56,554 nt of DNA from Mucilaginibacter sp. GTDB lineage: Bacteria > Bacteroidota > Bacteroidia > Sphingobacteriales > Sphingobacteriaceae. A program made the position numbers and the translations under genes. The notes beneath the pieces are model-generated. The model was given only the letters and a program-made list of their open reading frames with translations, was not told where the DNA came from and made no database searches. The stretch is from contig JANXTT010000010.1 in assembly GCA_025352225.1 (NCBI GenBank), positions 1 through 56,554 of the forward strand, given 5' to 3'. This document shows positions 56,084 through 56,554 of this stretch, one piece after another (the stretch's first letter is position 1; every line of letters begins with the position of its first letter).

Positions 56084-56524
56084 AGTGTAGCCCTCTGTAC
56101 GGCGAGGCACCGTTTGTTAAAATAAACTTTGTGGATAACTTTAAATAGCTTTCAAAAATTATATCATATACAACCACATTGGCTGTATTATAATACAAAG
56201 GCTGCTGCCGGATGGAGGTTTTTCATTTATCATATTGCATTAGGTTAGGTGATATAAATATATAATTATATTTTTTACAAAATCTATATCCATCAAAAAA
56301 AACCGCAATAATATTCAAACGCCTAATAATTTTATTTGGTAAACATATTTAAATACTAATTAATTAACTTTCACAACACTATTATAGCGTATGGGTATTA
56401 TTTAGATTGAGCATTATAAAACCACTATCTAATAATTAACTATGTGCATAGATAAATTTTGTTTACACTTAAATAATATTTAATTTTATTATAGCCCGTG
56501 TCCAGCACAATTAATAACATTCGC
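56084..56524. other. Intergenic region at the head of the oxidase operon
   Basis: An AT-rich stretch of about 440 bases upstream of the four-gene operon. It should contain its promoter and perhaps a divergent one. I found no exact TAnnTTTG on the minus strand and no strong hairpin. Confidence 0.4.
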
Positions 56525-56554
56525 ATGAAAACTTCCGTTTTTGAAAAAACTCAA
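56525..56554 (+). CDS. Possible start of a gene running off the window
   Basis: An ATG at 56525 opens ten codons (MKTSVFEKTQ) to the window end after an AT-rich stretch. Only ten residues are visible, so neither reality nor function can be judged firmly. Confidence 0.3.
   Translation, partial: MKTSVFEKTQ

Noticed and set aside
1..56554. CRISPR arrays, tRNA or rRNA genes, prophage, toxin-antitoxin or restriction systems
   Set aside because: None recognised on reading both strands; no regular spaced repeats and no defence-type proteins apart from the CPBP protease, whose role is open.

Overview
The window looks like a chromosomal segment of a Bacteroidota bacterium of the Sphingobacteriaceae type; Mucilaginibacter or Pedobacter would fit. 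The signs are tandem SusC/SusD pairs, a hybrid two-component regulator (HTCS), a type IX secretion (T9SS) sorting domain, A-rich leaders in place of Shine-Dalgarno sites, and two promoters carrying the Bacteroidota -7 box TAnnTTTG. I see no rRNA, tRNA, CRISPR array, phage genes or intact transposase. The genus is an inference from gene content only.

Layout. (1) 1-2544: the tail of a nitroreductase-like gene, a CPBP membrane protease, a small membrane-protein gene broken by two frameshifts, and a DUF6544 protein. (2) 2650-6302: an L,D-transpeptidase lipoprotein, divergent from a GT35 glucan phosphorylase homologue that has alanine where the PLP-binding lysine should be. (3) 6425-11797: metal transport, with an MgtA-like Mg2+ ATPase, a small secreted protein, a SHOCT protein and a CopB-type copper ATPase. 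(4) 11887-41303: a hemicellulose utilisation region. It holds a GH2 beta-mannosidase, two SusC/SusD pairs, an HTCS regulator, a GH74 xyloglucanase-like enzyme with a T9SS tail, a GH35 enzyme and a GH5 mannanase-like lipoprotein. Interspersed are a GAF histidine kinase, two ferritin-like Tat proteins, and an ECF sigma factor overlapping a mosaic anti-sigma/TonB-like protein. The enzyme set points to beta-mannan and xyloglucan: GH5 and GH74 would cut backbones outside the cell, SusC/D would import oligosaccharides, GH2 and GH35 would trim them in the periplasm, and the HTCS would sense the products.

(5) 41801-45912: a DUF347 membrane protein, a single-domain response regulator, a Met-rich secreted protein, a translationally coupled type III polyketide synthase and isoprenylcysteine-type methyltransferase, and methylmalonyl-CoA epimerase. 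(6) 46061-48241: iscS-iscU-iscA for Fe-S cluster assembly, followed by a TlpA-like thioredoxin protein. (7) 49610-49746: a MITE-like inverted-repeat element. (8) 49773-56083: a four-gene minus-strand operon encoding two amino-acid-oxidase-type flavoproteins, a TPP-dependent 2-oxo-acid decarboxylase with a complete catalytic set, and a nitrobindin-like beta-barrel protein. This operon is the best candidate for an undescribed system: oxidative deamination of an amino acid (or an amino-acid-derived substrate), decarboxylation of the resulting 2-oxo acid, and possible heme-based handling of peroxide or a coupling step. One flavoprotein ends in a Cys-Pro-Cys-Cys tail, and a perfect 10-bp stem-loop sits between two of the operon's genes.
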